Below, piece by piece: positions 60,746 through 64,000 of a stretch of DNA of 64,000 nucleotides; within the stretch, counting starts at the first letter, position 1; each line of letters starts with the position of its first letter. The notes beneath the pieces are model-generated. The model was not told where the DNA came from. It saw only the letters and a program-made list of their open reading frames with translations, and ran no database searches. Source of the DNA: Ptychodera flava (Eukaryota; Hemichordata; Enteropneusta; Ptychoderidae); contig NW_027248277.1 of assembly GCF_041260155.1 (NCBI RefSeq), positions 8,947,175 to 9,011,174 on the forward strand, written 5' to 3'. The translations under genes and the position numbers were made by a program.

Positions 60746-61740
60746 CTGAAAAATAGAAAAATACGCGGACAGGCACTCAGGGTGAATATGTTACAGCAAT
60801 TTGATTAGTTTCTTTTCCTTTTCTACTTCTGTGATAATTTTTAAGACAATCAATCTGCAAGGCAGTTTAGGTAAAGACAAATATGTTATCTTTTAGAAGC
60901 ACAAGCAATCTGTTCTTGAATTTTCATTTACAATATTGGACATAGACTGAAATACGTAACATGCCACTAATGTTTATATTTTGCCCATACACCAGATACA
61001 TGGACAGATTTCAACATACAATCATTAACTCAGATATCGTACAGGGAAAAATAAAAATTGTTTTCCTCAAGAAAAACTAGTGCATGCACATCTGTAACAA
61101 CTTACAAACTTAACCAATTACACAAGGATTATGATTCAAGAGATAAAGTTAAGAAATTTAACTGTAGTAAACTTGACTATTTCTTTCAAATCCTTACCTA
61201 ACTTGACATCTTAAACTAATGGACACTGCATGGTTAATTGGCCACAAAAATACATCAGGGGTGGACCATTTGATAAAAAGGGGTGGGGGTGGGGGGAGTG
61301 TCTGGCAGATTGATGAGGTAAATTATCTTTTTATCTGTTCCATTTTACAGTCTTTTTACAGTCTTTTTTCCCACTCCCCCACCTTTTCTTTTCATCAAAC
61401 CTTCTCTGGCTGACTTTATTTTATTGACATTTGTTTGGAATTTTTTCAAAATCTGCCAGGAACCCCTCCAAGGATATAACATGGTCAACCCCTTTGTATT
61501 GACCATCTTTGCATGAGACATACAATGACCAGATGACAGAAAGTGTGTCAACTATTTACAACCTTGATACTCTTAAATATTAAAAACATTTGGAATATAT
61601 TTGTTGGAAACCAAACCTGCTTAAATCACCTCAGCTATGTCTTCTACTGATTATTTTGCAGCATTTGAACACCCAATACAGTTTACCATATGAACTGCTA
61701 AGTAAATCGCCACATTATATACTCTTAGTTCCAGTAGGTA
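60746..61740. other. Upstream of the zinc-finger exon, no exon identified
   Basis: AT-rich, presumably intron. A short inverted pair (61344-61365) and a GGGGGTGGGG run near 61282 are the only structure. No N-terminal domain exon was recognised. Confidence 0.4.
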
Positions 61741-62430
61741 TAAAATTACAAAAAAATCTTAAAAATACAAATTGAAAGATATCCCTGTAAAATTGAGTTT
61801 CGCAAAGTTGCCCCAAATATTCAAAATTCTAGATTTCAACCAAATTTCAATGTATCATAATATAAACCCTAGAAACCTGTTTACTAAATATCAAAGCAAT
61901 CAGAAGTTGGTAAATTTTGAGAAACAAATTTTTTGACCAAAAATGACAAAAATTGCCCCCAAAGTACAAAATTGCAGATTTCATCCTAATTTCAATATAT
62001 CTTATTAACATAAAACCTTGGAACCTGTACACTAAATATCAAAGCTACCAGATCAGTAGTTTTAGGGGGAAAAATTGACCAAAAAGGCAAAAATTGCCCT
62101 AAAAATTAAATAAAAATCACCAGTTTCAACCTAATTTAATACATTATATCGAAATAAATCTTAGATACCTGTATACCAAATATCAAAACTATTAGATCAG
62201 TACTTTTTAGATAAAAAAAATGTTTGACCAAAAATTGGGAATATTGCCCCGAAATTAAAAATATAATAATATCAATACAATGTGTACAAATTTTACTGAG
62301 GTTATTCTAAGGAACATGAATAATAACTTTCAAAGCAATCAGACGAGTTATATGGAAAAAATACCCTAAAAATACAAACACGACAAATTTCTCCCCAATT
62401 TGTGCACATATAATTTAGCACACTAAAGGA
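61740..62430. repeat. GGCAAAAATTGCC tandem repeat, array 2
   Basis: About six diverging units of roughly 115-125 bp (TTTCATCCTAATTTCAATAT, TGTACACTAAATATCAAAGC, GACCAAAAAGGCAAAAATTG). Same family as 53975-54420. Confidence 0.75.
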
Positions 62431-62464
62431 ATCTGCATACCAATGCTTACTGAGTTTTAGCCAT

Positions 62465-62580
62465 TTGTAGGATTTTTCCTTTTCCCCCTCATTTGCATAT
62501 TTTTGGCTCTGACATGTTTATTTGAACAAATTCACATCTCCTCCCCTAGTTGAACCTGTACACCAAATACTCAGACAGCA
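62465..62580. repeat. Repeat module shared with 52403-52560
   Basis: CCCCTCATTTGCATATTTTTGGC through CCTGTACACCAAATACTCAG; probable end of the GGCAAAAATTGCC element. Confidence 0.55.
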
Positions 62581-62589
62581 GCCGTTGCG

Positions 62590-63690
62590 ATTTAGGAGTT
62601 TTGATCTGATAAACAATGATAAACTCTGGTTTGATTGGACCGTAGCTACCAATCTTCGTGCAAATGAAGCTGCTTTCAGATCTCGCGACAGTTCAGCTAT
62701 GAAGAAGGCAAAATATAATGTCGTGAAGGCGATGAAACATGCGAAATGTCTATATCGAGACAAGTTAGAAAAGGATATTTTGGCAACTGACTTACAGGAA
62801 CCATGGAAAGGCTTTGATAAAATCACGGGGTATAAACAAGTCGTGAAAATTGGCAGTAACTTTTCAAACTCTATCATCCTAAACACCGGTACACCCCAGG
62901 GTTGTAACCTGTCACTGATACTCTATTCTTTGTTTACACATGATTGTGCTACATGAGTTCTGTGGAGAACAATTTCATAGTAAAATTCGCCGATGACACT
63001 GCCCTTGGCGGTTTTTATTGAGTCTGATGAATCATCATATAGGAAACAAGTGGACGATACAGTTAAATGGTATTCCGATAACAACTTGGAACTGAATGTC
63101 AGGAAAACAAAAGAAATAATAGTGGACTTTTGTAAAAATCCATCAGAAATTACGCCTCTTGCTATAAATGGTACCGAAGTGGAAATAGTTAATTTTTTCA
63201 AATTTCTTGGTGTCTACTTATCTGCTGACTTGAAATGGGAAACAAATACTGATTTCATAGTCAAGAAAAGCCAGCAATGCTTGTTCTTTCTGAGGAGGTT
63301 GAAGAGTTTTCGTGTTAATCAGAACTTGTTGTTGAGAGTGTCTTGACATTGGCAATCACTGTCTGGTATGGTAATATCACAATGAATGGCCGGAAACAAC
63401 TCAACCGGATCATCAGTACCGCCAGCAAAATTATTGGTTGTAATCTTCCATCCTTAGACACTCTTTACAAGGACCATGTTCTCAAAAAGTCTGTCTCCAT
63501 TGTCAATGATCAGTACCAATCTGCACACAATTTGTTTCTACTTATGCGTTCTGGCGAATGTTACTGTTCCATCAAGTCAAGTTCTAATCGGTCCCTAATA
63601 AACAGTTTTTACCCTACAGCAGTTCACATGTTAAATGAATGTAAATCGAGTACTGTGAGAGCTCACACATTTCGTCTCTCATAGTTCCTA
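62590..63690 (+). mobile_element. L2/Maui-type LINE, 5' truncated and internally deleted
   Basis: The first open part (KLWFDWTVATNLRANEAAF ... KGFDKITGYK) is the pre-RT region. It jumps directly to ILNTGTPQGCNLSLILYSLF (RT motif B), so the RT core between is missing. A frame change precedes the segment with VDDTVKWYSDNNLELNVRKT and FFKFLGVYLSADLKWETNTD, and another separates LLLRVS from LAITVWYGNITMNGRKQL. It ends with SSNRSLINSFYPTAVHMLNE and a stop at 63684. The FADDT catalytic motif is preceded by stops. It is dead. Confidence 0.85.
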
Positions 63691-64000
63691 CACATTGTAC
63701 ATCTGAAGTCCGCGCTTTTATTTTAACATGTTCTTTTATTGTTTGTTTGCCCTTCAAGCATCACGTCTCCGTGACGCTTGCCTTGATCGCTGTGACGCTT
63801 GCTACAATGCCGTGACGCTTCAGATTTTTCCCGACACCCTTGATTGACAGCCTCACTTGACAGCTCAGTGTATTCATTGGCATGGGACATCTGCCAAAAC
63901 TAGCCTTATCAACATCGTCTTTAGTCCTGAATAGACTTTTTCGTGTCGATTGACATGTACATAGGTGTTGAAAAACACCGGCTGAGTGGCACATCGGTGG
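63691..64000. other. LINE 3' flank with GTGACGCTTG repeats
   Basis: Contains three imperfect CGTGACGCTTG-like repeats (63770-63820) and no gene. May include the LINE 3' UTR. Confidence 0.4.

Overview
The window looks like animal (metazoan) nuclear DNA from a marine invertebrate, most plausibly an invertebrate deuterostome such as a hemichordate or lancelet. The host cannot be fixed from sequence alone. Reasons: AT-rich sequence, spliced genes with GT-AG introns, abundant microsatellites, C2H2 zinc fingers with HTGEKPF linkers, and CR1/L2-type LINEs, Penelope, piggyBac, SINE and MITE remnants.

Region 1 (1 to about 44.5 kb) is a tandem segmental duplication carrying three minus-strand copies of one five-exon gene, called A, B and C here. 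Exon 1 encodes a short cytoplasmic tail and a signal-anchor helix. Exons 2-5 encode a stem and a catalytic domain resembling the GDP-fucose protein O-fucosyltransferase (O-FucT) superfamily. Genes B (9742-21302) and C (31388-44237) splice into complete open frames of 444 and 445 codons. Gene A has exons 1-2 in the window and continues off the left edge. The introns and the two spacers (about 6.4-9.2 kb and 23.3-31 kb) share paralogous repeats. Insertions present in one copy and absent from another give natural empty sites.

Region 2 (44.5-55 kb) has no recognisable intact gene. It holds foldback elements, satellite-like tandem repeats, microsatellites, a piggyBac transposase relic and several copies of a family with internal tandem repeats of about 150 bp.

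Region 3 (55.3-60.75 kb) is a minus-strand C2H2 zinc-finger gene. Two open blocks of 11 and 16 fingers are split by a 1.1 kb Helitron/HINE-like insertion, and decayed fingers flank them on both sides. Region 4 (60.75-64 kb) has repeats and a 5'-truncated, internally deleted L2-like LINE.

The glycosyltransferase copies would be Golgi or ER type II membrane enzymes, and the zinc-finger protein a nuclear DNA-binding factor. Nothing in the sequence links the two. Splice sites were assigned by eye from agreement between paralogs and consensus signals.
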